Source of the DNA: an uncultured Ruminococcus sp.
Lineage (GTDB): Bacteria; Bacillota; Clostridia; Oscillospirales; Ruminococcaceae
NCBI GenBank assembly: GCA_947627175.1
Contig: CANQVA010000002.1
Span: 151,084 to 215,083 of the forward strand
Direction of reading: 5' to 3'
DNA length: 64,000 nt
In this document: positions 33,796 through 42,221 of the stretch, piece after piece
Numbering within the stretch: the first letter of the stretch is position 1
Layout: each line of letters starts with the position of its first letter
Translations under genes and position numbers: made by a program
Notes under the pieces: model-generated
The model's database searches: none
What the model was told of the DNA's origin: nothing
Seen by the model: only the letters and a program-made list of their open reading frames with translations

Positions 33796-35328
33796 TTATT
33801 TTATTCGTCTGAATGAATCGGACAGACAATTTATAATATCTCTCGGCAACATTGCTTCCTGAGTTAATTTTTCGGCTGCAATATCTCCTGCAAGTCCGTG
33901 CATATAAGCTCCGATATACGCCGATTTAAACGGACTGTAACCCTGTCCGGCTATCGTCCCTATCATACCCGCAAGTATATCACCGCTTCCGCCTCTGCTC
34001 ATTCCTGCATTGCCTGTAGGATTTACGGCAATTCTTTTTCCGTCTGTAATAATTGTACCTGCACCTTTCAATACAACAATAATATTATATGCCGATGCAA
34101 GCATTATCGCTGAATGCAGACGTTTTCCCGATAATTCTTCAACCGTCCAATTATGAGTACCATTTTCATATAATTTATCAGATACTGCATTAAGTAAACG
34201 TACCATTTCGCCTGCGTGGGGAGTTAATATAATGTCTGTCTTTTTCTTTAGTAAAATATCTATGTCCGACACTATGCAATTTATTCCGTCTGCGTCTATA
34301 ATTATGGGAACTTCTGAATTTTCTACGACAAATTTCGTCAATTCAACAGTTTCAGGAGTTACACCCATGCCACAGCCTATTACAACAGCATCATATTTTT
34401 TAAAATTCAGTTTTTTCGGTTCAAAACGCATAAACCCGTTATTATCGTTTGACATTTCAATAAAAGTCGCCTCAGGTGCAAGAACTGAAACTGTATCAAT
34501 GCACTTTTCTACAGTCGCAAGCTGTACCAGTCCCGCCCCACTTCTCAACGCTCCTGAAACCGCAAAAAATCCTGCACCCCTCATTAAATTACTTCCTGCA
34601 ATAATCAGAACTTTTCCGAATGTTCCCTTGTGTGAAGTGCTTTTGCGTTTTGGCGGAAAATCTGAAAAATCTTTACGTTCTGTAAGAATATATTCTTTTT
34701 CTGAAACATCAACGGCTTTTTCGGGAATACCTATGTCTGCAACAGTTATTTTTCCGCATAGGTCTTTTAAAGGGTATTGTGTCATGCCGGACTTAATAAA
34801 ACCAAAAGTCAGAGTTTCATCTGCCCTGAAAGCTGAAAATGTTCCGTTTCTGCTGTCCGCACCGCTCGGAATGTCTACGGCTATTTTGTAAGCGTTTTCA
34901 CAAAGTGAAAATATATCAGATATTTTTTTATCGGGTTTACCGTGAAAACCTGTTCCGAAAATACCGTCAACAATTATATCTGCTTCTGATATGCATAACT
35001 GATAATTTTCATGTACATTCACACGTCCTGAAACTCTGTTATACATTTCTTTAGCAAGTTCAGTCTTAGGCATACCGCATACTAAAACCATATTTATATT
35101 TTTATAACCCATATCCGAAAGTATTCCTGCTGAAACAAAACAGTCACCGCCATTGTTTCCCGTACCCACGAGGAAAACTACTTTTTTATCAGTATCTTTT
35201 CTGCAATGACCGTCTATAAATTCCGCAAGTTTTTTCCCGGCGTTTTCCATAAGCTGTTTTCTGGAAACACCCAGTTTTTCAGATTCGTCTTCAATATTAC
35301 GCATTTGTTCAGGTGTAACTATACGCAT
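33796..35328 (-). CDS. nnr: Bifunctional NAD(P)H-hydrate epimerase/dehydratase
   Basis: The 510-residue protein fuses two repair enzymes. Residues about 1-210 are the YjeF_N epimerase (MRNIEDESEKLGVSRKQLMENAGK, VGTGNNGGDCFVSAGILSDMGY, VDGIFGTGFHG, KIAVDIPSGAD). Residues about 220-505 are the ribokinase-like NnrD dehydratase (SHKGTFGKVLIIAGSNLMRGAGFF, ILTPHAGEMVRL, NPTGNAGMSRGGSGDILAGMIG). Together they restore damaged hydrated NAD(P)H. The fusion is standard in bacteria. Confidence 0.96.
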   Translation of the reverse strand: MRIVTPEQMRNIEDESEKLGVSRKQLMENAGKKLAEFIDGHCRKDTDKKVVFLVGTGNNGGDCFVSAGILSDMGYKNINMVLVCGMPKTELAKEMYNRVSGRVNVHENYQLCISEADIIVDGIFGTGFHGKPDKKISDIFSLCENAYKIAVDIPSGADSRNGTFSAFRADETLTFGFIKSGMTQYPLKDLCGKITVADIGIPEKAVDVSEKEYILTERKDFSDFPPKRKSTSHKGTFGKVLIIAGSNLMRGAGFFAVSGALRSGAGLVQLATVEKCIDTVSVLAPEATFIEMSNDNNGFMRFEPKKLNFKKYDAVVIGCGMGVTPETVELTKFVVENSEVPIIIDADGINCIVSDIDILLKKKTDIILTPHAGEMVRLLNAVSDKLYENGTHNWTVEELSGKRLHSAIMLASAYNIIVVLKGAGTIITDGKRIAVNPTGNAGMSRGGSGDILAGMIGTIAGQGYSPFKSAYIGAYMHGLAGDIAAEKLTQEAMLPRDIINCLSDSFRRIK

Positions 35329-35356
35329 TTTTTCACGCTCCTTTATTTCTATAGTG

Positions 35357-35896
35357 TCAATTCATTTCTTCCCGTGCAAGTTTGCTCCTAAGACTTCCCG
35401 AAAGAAAACGCTTTATATTTTCAAGCATTCTCTCATCAGGTGAAAATATAAGCCTTGTCTGACCATATACTTCATGCTGAAAATCTGCATAATATTCATG
35501 TGATGCTATGTTATCCGAACTGATAACAACAGTCATTTCGGCAGTTTCTTCAAGGTCATCGTTGTACTTTCCGAAATCTTTAAATTTATTGACTTCAACG
35601 CTGAGTAATGATTTCCGCCTTTTTTTTGCAATTATTTTATCAATGTCAAGTTCTCCGTTAGTAAAGGCATATTCATATTCAATGTAAGAGGACTGAACAA
35701 GAAAAAAAGTTCCGTATCCTGCTCCGACTGCAAGTGCAAATCCAATAAAAGAAACAGGCGGATTGCCAAGAGTGAGGAACCCGAACAACGCAAGTATAAT
35801 TGTTCCTGCTGTTCCGCCAACGGCTTTTAAAATACGTTTTGTCTTGTCTGATGAAGTTTCATTTCTTTTAACAAGCTGTTCTGCAAAATTATCCAT
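35357..35896 (-). CDS. DUF6106-like membrane protein
   Basis: The ORF track starts at a TTG (35905) only three bases after GGAG; the ATG at 35896, about 12 bases after it, is a better-formed start and gives MDNFAEQLVKRN (179 residues). Two membrane helices lie about residues 25-65. A cytoplasmic region follows, with SSYIEYEYAFTNGELDIDKIIAKKRRKSLLSVEVNKFKDFGKYND. The YEYAFTNGELDIDKI segment matches what I recall of DUF6106, a clostridial family of unknown role. It lies 28 bases upstream of nnr and is probably co-transcribed. Confidence 0.65.
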   Translation of the reverse strand: MDNFAEQLVKRNETSSDKTKRILKAVGGTAGTIILALFGFLTLGNPPVSFIGFALAVGAGYGTFFLVQSSYIEYEYAFTNGELDIDKIIAKKRRKSLLSVEVNKFKDFGKYNDDLEETAEMTVVISSDNIASHEYYADFQHEVYGQTRLIFSPDERMLENIKRFLSGSLRSKLAREEMN

Positions 35897-36060
35897 AATT
35901 TTCAATATCTCCGTTCTTTAAAATAATATACATATATAATAGCACAAAAAATAATATATTTCAATAAATATAATTCTTTTTTATTTATTTTAATTTTAAT
36001 ATATTTTTTTCCTGAAAATATATTCAGAAGAGATTGATTATATACTTTTTTCGGCAAGAC

Positions 36061-36089
36061 TTGACGAATTGTGAAAATTATGATATAAT
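36061..36089 (+). promoter_or_regulatory. Promoter of the membrane protein-arsR-amidohydrolase operon
   Basis: TTGACG (36061-36066) and TATAAT (36084-36089) are separated by 17 bases and lie about 45 bases before the ATG at 36135. Confidence 0.85.
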
Positions 36090-36134
36090 ATATCAAAAGC
36101 AATATCATATTATGTATTACGAGGGGGCGGACGT

Positions 36135-36572
36135 ATGGAATTTATACTTGTCATTGCAGTTATAGGGGTACTTTGTATTGTTTTTCAGGTAAGCACGGAT
36201 ATAATAATAATGTGTACATTTATACTTATATTTATTGCTTTTGCAATTACTGCACTGTTATTTGTATATTTTTTTATATGTCTGCTGTTTTCGGAAAAAC
36301 GTGAAGCAGAATTTTCAAGAACCGTAAAATCCGATAAAGATAAATTCAGTAAGGCTTATTATATAATTGATGGCGTTGAATATCCCTGTATTTTCCCGGC
36401 GGAAAAATTTTTCGGGATAGAGTTTTACAAAAAAGATAAAAAATATAACGTTCATCTTAACAAACGCTTTAAATTTTTATATGACAGATTTGCATATGCA
36501 ACCTGTATTATTGGATTTCTGACAAGTATATTTCTTGTTGTCATAATGATAATAGGATATATTAAAGCATAA
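36135..36572 (+). CDS. Small membrane protein of unknown function
   Basis: The 145-residue protein has two closely spaced helices at the N-terminus (residues about 2-20 and 23-55). A soluble middle part follows (DKDKFSKAYYIIDGVEYPCIFPAEKFFGIEFYKKDKKYNVHLNKRFKFLYDRF), then a C-terminal helix pair or one long helix (ATCIIGFLTSIFLVVIMIIGYIKA). I do not recognise a family. It begins an operon with a metal-type ArsR regulator (gap 10 bases). An export or sensing role linked to that regulator is possible but unsupported. Confidence 0.6.
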   Translation: MEFILVIAVIGVLCIVFQVSTDIIIMCTFILIFIAFAITALLFVYFFICLLFSEKREAEFSRTVKSDKDKFSKAYYIIDGVEYPCIFPAEKFFGIEFYKKDKKYNVHLNKRFKFLYDRFAYATCIIGFLTSIFLVVIMIIGYIKA

Positions 36573-36582
36573 GGAGGAAAAA

Positions 36583-36921
36583 ATGGATAAAAATATTGAA
36601 AATATAGGAAATATTGAAGAAAGAATTTTAAGACTGATGCCCGACGAAAACACTTTATATGAAGCAGCAGAACTGTTGAAAGTTTTCGGAAATTTTACAA
36701 GAATAAGAATTATTTTTGTACTTTGCCGTGGTGAAATGTGTGTGTGCGATATTGCGAATATGCTTGATATGACACAATCTGCAATATCACATCAACTCCG
36801 TGTACTTAAACAGGCACGGCTTGTAAGAACACGCAGGGACGGAAAAACTATCTTTTATTCACTTTGCGACAATCACGTTAAAACTATTTTCTATCAGGCA
36901 ATTGAACATACAATGGAGTGA
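36583..36921 (+). CDS. ArsR/SmtB-family transcriptional repressor
   Basis: The 112-residue protein has the winged-helix ArsR core, LKVFGNFTRIRIIFVLCRGEMCVCDIANMLDMTQSAISHQLRVLKQARLVRTRRDGKTIFYSL. The MCVCD box is the thiol metal-binding (alpha-3) motif of metal-responsive members, and a C-terminal helix with histidines (DNHVKTIFYQAIEHTME) matches the alpha-5 site of SmtB/CzrA/CadC. It should therefore dissociate from DNA on binding Zn, Cd, Pb or a similar metal. It precedes an amidohydrolase by six bases, not the expected efflux pump. Confidence 0.92.
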   Translation: MDKNIENIGNIEERILRLMPDENTLYEAAELLKVFGNFTRIRIIFVLCRGEMCVCDIANMLDMTQSAISHQLRVLKQARLVRTRRDGKTIFYSLCDNHVKTIFYQAIEHTME

Positions 36922-36927
36922 TTTTTT

Positions 36928-37731
36928 ATGAAATACTTTGATTTTCATACACACGCCTTTACAGATTCACTCGCCGAACGTGCTTTGTCTGCTCTTTCCG
37001 ATACAAGCGGAAAAGTTCCTGCAACTGACGGAACTGTAAAAGGTCTGCATGAGATAATGAAAAAAAACGGAATTGATGAATTTTTAATTCTGCCTGTTGC
37101 AACAAAACCTTCACAACAGATTTCAATAAACAACTGGGCTGTTGAAATAATGGGCAACGGAATTTATTCTTTCGGAACGATTCACCCCGATTCAGATGAT
37201 GCATTAAACGAAATTGAACGCATAAAATCTCTCGGTCTTTATGGTGTAAAATTTCATTCGGAATATCAGAATTTCTGCCCCGATGAAGAAAGAATGTTCC
37301 CGATATATGAAAAAATAGCCGATGAGGGTCTTATAGCTTTATTTCACGGAGGCTGGGACCCTTTCGGAAACGAAAATATAAAATGTACACCCGAACGCAT
37401 GGCAAAAGCAATTGAAAAATTCCCTCAGCTTACTTTCGTTGTGGCACATCTTGGCGGTATTTTCGTATGGGACGATGTAGAAAAATATCTTGCGGGACGT
37501 TTTGAAAATTTGTATCTTGATGTAAGCGTAATAGCAAGTTTTAATATAAGCGACAGTCAGCTTATGAGAATTATAGAAAAGCATGGAATTGATAAAATTC
37601 TTTTCGGAAGCGACTGCCCGTGGGATAATCCTGCAAACGAAATTGAAATGATAAACCGTTTGCCTATATCTGACACAGATAAAGAAAAAATATTTTACAA
37701 AAATGCTCACAGACTTCTTAATATTATATAA
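36928..37731 (+). CDS. Amidohydrolase_2-family metal-dependent hydrolase
   Basis: The 267-residue TIM-barrel protein has the metal site F-H-T-H (residues 6-9) and further ligands in VKFHSEYQNF, ALFHGGWDPFG, VVAHLGGIF and FGSDCPWDN. These are characteristic of the COG2159/amidohydrolase_2 group, which includes decarboxylases and lactonases. The substrate is not determinable. It shares an operon with an ArsR repressor, an unusual pairing. Confidence 0.85.
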   Translation: MKYFDFHTHAFTDSLAERALSALSDTSGKVPATDGTVKGLHEIMKKNGIDEFLILPVATKPSQQISINNWAVEIMGNGIYSFGTIHPDSDDALNEIERIKSLGLYGVKFHSEYQNFCPDEERMFPIYEKIADEGLIALFHGGWDPFGNENIKCTPERMAKAIEKFPQLTFVVAHLGGIFVWDDVEKYLAGRFENLYLDVSVIASFNISDSQLMRIIEKHGIDKILFGSDCPWDNPANEIEMINRLPISDTDKEKIFYKNAHRLLNII

Positions 37732-37743
37732 AAGTTATATTAT

Positions 37744-37772
37744 TTGACTAATTAACAAAATATTAGGATAAT
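37744..37772 (+). promoter_or_regulatory. Candidate promoter of the CPBP-like gene
   Basis: TTGACT (37744-37749) and GATAAT (37767-37772) are 17 bases apart, leaving an 80-base leader before the ATG at 37852, which follows GGGTGGGTG. Confidence 0.5.
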
Positions 37773-37851
37773 GTAACCAGAATAATAACAATAATCTTTA
37801 AAAAATATGATAATATAGCTACAGGCAGTATTTTTGAAGGGTGGGTGAAAT

Positions 37852-39015
37852 ATGAAAACTGCCAGTGATTACGAAAAAACAATTATAGATGTGGTTGAAG
37901 AATTTGACTATTCTACGCAAAATGAATCATATAATAAAAAATTTCGAAAATGGCGGAAAAATAAAAATAATCCTTATGCATTCAACTTTTCTGTAAATAA
38001 AAAAGAAAGTATTTTCATAGACGGTAAAGGCTTTGTAAGCAATTCCCCTGCTGAATCGGAAAATGAAACGATACGCAGGATTTTTTTTATAATAGGCTCT
38101 GCTATGCTCCTATGGGTAACTGTTGACAATCTCATCGGAAAAATGATTATATTTTTTCTTGACATAATCGGCGTTAATATACACGCTACTTTTTTCAGCA
38201 CATCATGCTACGGTGGGAGTGTAGAAATTGTCACTGTACTTATAGTAACATTTCTGATTAAAATATATATTCCTGTATTTTATGTACACAAAAGACTTAA
38301 AATGCCATTTCAGGTTGAATTTATGAGTACAATGAATCACCCATCAGAATTGATAGGTGCAATAGCACTATCTCTTATGGTGTGTACAGTAGCAAATATT
38401 CCTGATGCCTATTCCAGCAGTGCGAAAGAAATTTATGCCTATTTCAAAAGCATTCAAACTGATATTTACGTATGGGAACAGACTGAATATGTTGTATATA
38501 CAATTTTTGACGTTGTTGTGTTCTCCATATCTTCTGAAATACTTTTCAGGGGAGCAATATTTTCAGCACTAAGACAATTCGGCGATAGTTTCGCAATTAT
38601 TACTACTTCTGTTATGGCGTCGCTTTTAACTCAGGATATTCAGGAAATGCCTTCTGTTTTCCTTATTTCTGTAATTGCTTCAGTCGGTATGCTGAAAAGC
38701 GGTTCAATATTTACCGCCTTTGCCGTCAGTACTGTATATAAAATGTATCAGCTTTCAATTGTGATTATTGAAATGAATACATCTGAAAATATGTTCCTTA
38801 TACGAAACTTTATAATGACGCTGATATTTATTGTCAGTAGTTTTACATCATTAGCTGTATATATACACGGAAAACATCAGGAAAGACATTATTTTGCCGA
38901 ATATCATTCCGATATATCTGCCGGGAAACGCCTTATATTTTCATTTAAATCTTTTCCGTTTGCAGAAGTTGCATTTGTATGTCTTGTTGCCGCAACTATA
39001 AAAATAGTTTATTAG
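37852..39015 (+). CDS. CPBP-like intramembrane protein with degenerate active site
   Basis: The 387-residue membrane protein has a charged N-terminal tail (about 75 residues) and about eight helices. The segment SSEILFRGAIFSALRQFGDSFAIITTSVMASLLTQDIQEMPSVFLISVIASVGMLKSGS resembles the Abi/CPBP family core (E-E-x3-R ... F-x3-H ... H). However, the first glutamate is serine (SEILFR), the following histidine is replaced (ASLLTQD) and the last motif (AVSTVYKM) lacks its His/Asn ligands. A catalytically dead homologue or a divergent family is implied. CPBP members are prenyl-protein proteases and bacteriocin-immunity proteins. Its stop is seven bases from tadA, so they probably share a transcript. 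Confidence 0.7.
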   Translation: MKTASDYEKTIIDVVEEFDYSTQNESYNKKFRKWRKNKNNPYAFNFSVNKKESIFIDGKGFVSNSPAESENETIRRIFFIIGSAMLLWVTVDNLIGKMIIFFLDIIGVNIHATFFSTSCYGGSVEIVTVLIVTFLIKIYIPVFYVHKRLKMPFQVEFMSTMNHPSELIGAIALSLMVCTVANIPDAYSSSAKEIYAYFKSIQTDIYVWEQTEYVVYTIFDVVVFSISSEILFRGAIFSALRQFGDSFAIITTSVMASLLTQDIQEMPSVFLISVIASVGMLKSGSIFTAFAVSTVYKMYQLSIVIIEMNTSENMFLIRNFIMTLIFIVSSFTSLAVYIHGKHQERHYFAEYHSDISAGKRLIFSFKSFPFAEVAFVCLVAATIKIVY

Positions 39016-39022
39016 GAGTTAT

Positions 39023-39505
39023 ATGGACGAATATATGAAAAGAGCCGTTGAACTTGCTGAAATTGCCGCAAGTGAGGGAGAAGTTCCCGTCGGTGCTGTT
39101 GTTGTAAAGAAAACTACCGGTGAAATAGTAGGGGAGGGACGGAATATGCGTGAGGGTAAAAAAAATGCCCTCGCCCACGCCGAAATAATAGCTATAGATA
39201 TGGCGTGCCGTACCCTCGGCGGATGGAGACTTCCGGAGTGTTCAATATATGTCACATTAGAACCGTGCCCTATGTGCTGTGGTGCAATAATAAACGCAAG
39301 AATTGATGATGTAATTTTCGGGGCATACGACTTGAAAAGCGGTTCTGTCGTATCAGTTCAAAAAATGTTTGAACTTCCTTATAATTACAGACCGACTGTA
39401 AGAGGAGGCATTGCAGAAAAAGAATGTGCAGACATTTTGTCCCTATTTTTCAGGAATTTAAGGAAAAATAAAAAAAATCAAAAAAAATTTTCAAAAAACC
39501 CTTGA
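39023..39505 (+). CDS. tadA: tRNA(adenine-34) deaminase TadA
   Basis: The 160-residue zinc deaminase has the ligand motifs HAEIIAID (with catalytic glutamate) and PCPMCCGA (two cysteines). The lysine-rich tail is typical of TadA, and the conserved GAYDLKSGS segment follows. It converts A34 to inosine in tRNA-Arg(ACG), an essential reaction. GGAG lies just upstream of the ATG. The stop codon overlaps the -35 hexamer of the next promoter. Confidence 0.96.
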   Translation: MDEYMKRAVELAEIAASEGEVPVGAVVVKKTTGEIVGEGRNMREGKKNALAHAEIIAIDMACRTLGGWRLPECSIYVTLEPCPMCCGAIINARIDDVIFGAYDLKSGSVVSVQKMFELPYNYRPTVRGGIAEKECADILSLFFRNLRKNKKNQKKFSKNP

Positions 39506-39530
39506 CAAATGATTTTTTTTGTGATATAAT
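39502..39530 (+). promoter_or_regulatory. Consensus promoter of tRNA-Leu
   Basis: TTGACA (39502-39507) and TATAAT (39525-39530) are perfect and 17 bases apart. The -35 begins inside the tadA stop codon region. Confidence 0.95.
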
Positions 39531-39580
39531 ATTAAAGCAGTCAGGTGATAAGCCTCTTGTAATACTGATTATACTGCAAT

Positions 39581-39665
39581 GCGAGTGTGCTGGAATAGGC
39601 AGACAGGCACGTTTGAGGGGCGTGTGTCGAAGGACGTATGGGTTCAAGTCCCATTACTCGCACCA
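39581..39665 (+). tRNA. tRNA-Leu, anticodon GAG
   Basis: The acceptor stem GCGAGTG pairs with TACTCGC (one G-U), followed by discriminator A and an encoded CCA. The anticodon stem CACGT/GCGTG encloses TTGAGGG, giving anticodon GAG, which reads CUU and CUC. The short variable arm stem (TGTCGAAGGACG region) fits a type II leucine tRNA, and TTCAAGT is the T-loop. It is a single-gene transcript with its own promoter and terminator. Confidence 0.97.
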
Positions 39666-39666
39666 C

Positions 39667-39698
39667 AAAAAAAGACTTCTCATTGAGAGGTCTTTTTT
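39667..39698 (+). terminator. Terminator after tRNA-Leu
   Basis: AAAAAAAGACTTCTC-ATT-GAGAGGTCTTTTTTAT forms a hairpin with a T-run two bases after the encoded CCA. Confidence 0.9.
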
Positions 39699-39717
39699 AT
39701 ATTATATTTTTCGATGA

Positions 39718-39758
39718 TAAAAAAATCCGCTGTACACACGTACAGCGGAATTTTTTTA
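39718..39758. terminator. Bidirectional terminator between tRNA-Leu and htpG
   Basis: CCGCTGTAC-ACAC-GTACAGCGG is a perfect nine-base-pair stem flanked by an A-run and a T-run. It ends htpG on the minus strand and backs up the tRNA terminator on the plus strand. Confidence 0.92.
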
Positions 39759-39770
39759 TTCTTTTGATTA

Positions 39771-41675
39771 TTACATCAGTTCACATATAAGATTAGAAAA
39801 TTCAACGGGATTTTCAATATTCATACCCTCAATAAGAAGTGCCTGACTGTAGAGGAGTTTTGCATATTTGCCGAGTTTTTCTTTATCGCCTGATTCTTTC
39901 ATTGATTTCAGCTTGCCGAAAATTTCATGTTCAGGGTTGATTTCAAGTACCCTTTGAGCCGTTATTTTCTGACCGTTAGGCATTGAATTAAGAACTTTTT
40001 CCATTTCAAGAGAAATTTCTCCCTCACTTGTAATACATACAGGGTGTGATTTAAGCCTTTGTGAAAGAATTACTTTTGAAACTTTGCCATCAAGAGCTTC
40101 TGAAAGTTCTTTAAGCAAATCAGCATTTTCTTCTTCTTTAGCCTTAATTTCTTCCTGCTTTTCGGTGCTTTCAAGTCCGAGGTCATCGGCTGAAACAGAC
40201 TTGAATTCTTTGTCTTTATATTTAATGATAGATTTTATAGCAAACTCATCAATATTATCTGTAAGATAGAGAATTTCAAAACCGTTTTCTTTTACAAGTT
40301 CAGTCTGTGGTAACTGTTCAATTCTTTCGACGCTGTCGCCCGTTGCATAGTAAATAAACTTCTGTTCTTCACGCATACCTGTAACATATTCGTCAAGTGT
40401 TACAAGTTTCTTTTCCTTTGAAGAAGTAAACATCAACAAATCCTGAAGTTTTTCCTTGTTCATTCCATAATCGCTGTAAATGCCGTATTTAAGCTGTAAA
40501 CCGAAAGCCTTCCAGAATTCTTCGTATTTTTCACGGTCATTTTTAAGCATCTTTTTAAGTTCGTTGCTTATAGTCTTTTCAATGCTCTTTGCGATAACTT
40601 TAAGCTGTCTGTCATGCTGTAGCATTTCACGTGAAATATTGAGGGATAAATCTTCCGAATCAACAAGACCCTTTACAAAACTGAAATAATCGGGCAACAG
40701 GTCAGCACACTTGTCCATTATAAGAACGCCGTTTGAATAAAGCTGTAAGCCCTTTTCATATTCCTTTGAATAGAAGTCAAACGGAGCTTTTGACGGAATA
40801 TAAAGAAGTGCGTTATAATTGGCGTTGCCCTCATTTTTCACGTGTGCATAACGGAGAGGTTCGCTGTAATCATAGAACTTTTCCGTGTAGAAGTGTTTGT
40901 AATCCTCATCTTTAAGTTCAGTTTTATTCTTTTTCCATAGAGGCGTCATACTGTTGAGTGTTTCAACTTCAATATACTCCTCATATTCAGGCGTTTTTCC
41001 TGCTTCTTTGTCCTCATCGGACATTTCTTTCGGACGGCTGTGTGTTACTTCCATTTTAATCGGGAAACGGATATAATCAGAATATTTCTTGACGAGTGAT
41101 TTAAGTCTGTACTGGTCAAGAAAATCAGTGTAATTTTCGTCGTCTGTATCTTCAAGGAGTTCGAGAATAATTTCCGTACCCGCATTTTTCTTTTCAGTTT
41201 CTGTAATCGTGTAACCGTCAACGCCTTCAGATTCCCATTGATAAGCCTTATCACTTCCATATGCCTTTGAAATTACAGTGACTTTCTTTGCAACCATGAA
41301 AGCAGAGTAAAAGCCTACACCGAACTGTCCTATAATCTGATTTTCTTCTTCAAGTTTGTTTTCCGTCTTGAATTTAAGTGAACCGCTGTTGGCGATAGTA
41401 CCAAGATTGTTTTCAAGTTCTTCTTCCGTCATGCCTATGCCGTTATCGGCAATTTTAAGAGTGCGTGTATCCTTATCTGCTGTAATCCATATTGCAAAAT
41501 CTTCCTTGTTAAGACCTACTTTATCATCAGTAAGCGACTTGAAATAAAGTTTGTCAATAGCATCACTGGAGTTAGAGATAAGTTCTCTGAGGAAAATTTC
41601 CTTGTGCGTATAGATTGAATGAATCATCATTTCAAGCAGTCGTTTGGACTCTGCCTTGAACTGTCTTGTTTCCAT
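39771..41675 (-). CDS. htpG: Chaperone HtpG (bacterial Hsp90)
   Basis: The ORF track starts seven codons early. The ATG at 41675 follows GGAGATG by seven bases and gives [45 protein letters not shown] (634 residues). The GHKL ATP-binding motifs are present: [38 protein letters not shown]. The middle domain carries the conserved arginine segment [12 protein letters not shown]. It is an ATP-dependent foldase induced by heat. A perfect CIRCE operator lies directly upstream, so HrcA regulation is expected. Confidence 0.98.
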   Translation of the reverse strand: METRQFKAESKRLLEMMIHSIYTHKEIFLRELISNSSDAIDKLYFKSLTDDKVGLNKEDFAIWITADKDTRTLKIADNGIGMTEEELENNLGTIANSGSLKFKTENKLEEENQIIGQFGVGFYSAFMVAKKVTVISKAYGSDKAYQWESEGVDGYTITETEKKNAGTEIILELLEDTDDENYTDFLDQYRLKSLVKKYSDYIRFPIKMEVTHSRPKEMSDEDKEAGKTPEYEEYIEVETLNSMTPLWKKNKTELKDEDYKHFYTEKFYDYSEPLRYAHVKNEGNANYNALLYIPSKAPFDFYSKEYEKGLQLYSNGVLIMDKCADLLPDYFSFVKGLVDSEDLSLNISREMLQHDRQLKVIAKSIEKTISNELKKMLKNDREKYEEFWKAFGLQLKYGIYSDYGMNKEKLQDLLMFTSSKEKKLVTLDEYVTGMREEQKFIYYATGDSVERIEQLPQTELVKENGFEILYLTDNIDEFAIKSIIKYKDKEFKSVSADDLGLESTEKQEEIKAKEEENADLLKELSEALDGKVSKVILSQRLKSHPVCITSEGEISLEMEKVLNSMPNGQKITAQRVLEINPEHEIFGKLKSMKESGDKEKLGKYAKLLYSQALLIEGMNIENPVEFSNLICELM

Positions 41676-41700
41676 AAAAAAACATCTCCAAATCATAATT

Positions 41701-41727
41701 TTAGCACTCTCACTCTTTGAGTGCTAA
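41701..41727. promoter_or_regulatory. CIRCE operator (HrcA-binding site)
   Basis: TTAGCACTC-N9-GAGTGCTAA is the perfect CIRCE inverted repeat. It lies between the htpG promoter and its start codon, in the 5' leader, the usual position for repression of groESL and dnaK by HrcA. Its presence upstream of htpG puts this Hsp90 under HrcA here. Confidence 0.97.
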
Positions 41728-41731
41728 AAAT

Positions 41732-41761
41732 AGTATATAACTTTTTCACACTCAAAGTCAA
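41732..41761 (-). promoter_or_regulatory. htpG promoter
   Basis: On the minus strand TTGACT (41761-41756) and TATACT (41737-41732) have an 18-base spacer. CIRCE begins four bases after the -10 hexamer and so covers the expected start. Confidence 0.8.
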
Positions 41762-41884
41762 GAGTTACAAGAAATATTTACAATTTGTTCATAATTATAC
41801 TGCTGTCTATTATATTTTGAACAGCGTCTGTAATTGTTCAGTAAAAAAATTATATCTTTTTTGTAATTATTCGTCAAAAATCTA

Positions 41885-41913
41885 TTGACATAAGAGGAGA
41901 AAAAGTATATAAT
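41885..41913 (+). promoter_or_regulatory. Promoter of rny
   Basis: TTGACA (41885-41890) and TATAAT (41908-41913) are perfect with a 17-base spacer. Transcription would start near 41920, about 300 bases before the rny ATG. Confidence 0.93.
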
Positions 41914-41919
41914 AATTAT

Positions 41920-42221
41920 GTTGTATTTATTTGCAGAATATTACTTCGGGCAGTATTTGCAGCCTTGTTTTAAATCATGATTAAAGCGGATAAGTCCGTA
42001 AAGAGATATAAGGATATACCGCTGATTTAATGAATTATGATAACGGAAAATATATTTTTTCCGCTATATTTTTCGGGCTTTGAATTTTTTTGTTCAAGCT
42101 CTTAATCAATATATTTTTACAAATGAATAAAATAATGCGGCATTTACCGCCTTTAAGTAGTAATCAAATTTATGATACAAGATTGTTAATTAACTATATT
42201 TTAAAGGAGGTAATGCACTGT
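41920..42221 (+). other. Long structured 5' leader of rny
   Basis: About 300 bases separate the rny promoter from the ATG. I see three possible hairpins: AGCGG...CCGCT around 41983-42025 enclosing GGATAAGTCC; CGGAAAA/TTTTCCG near 42044-42064 followed by CTATATTTTTC, which could be a weak attenuator; and GCGG-CATTTA-CCGC near 42137-42150. No known riboswitch consensus is recognised. A 17-codon ORF at 41977-42030 has no ribosome-binding site. Confidence 0.55.

Noticed and set aside
41977-42030. 17-codon leader peptide upstream of rny (MIKADKSVKRYKDIPLI)
   Set aside because: There is no ribosome-binding site before its ATG and no stretch of a regulated amino acid, so it is probably chance.
42090-42221. 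N-terminal extension of RNase Y
   Set aside because: The extension starts at a TTG without a ribosome-binding site. It places 44 extra residues before the family's N-terminal membrane helix; AAAGGAGG marks the start at 42222.
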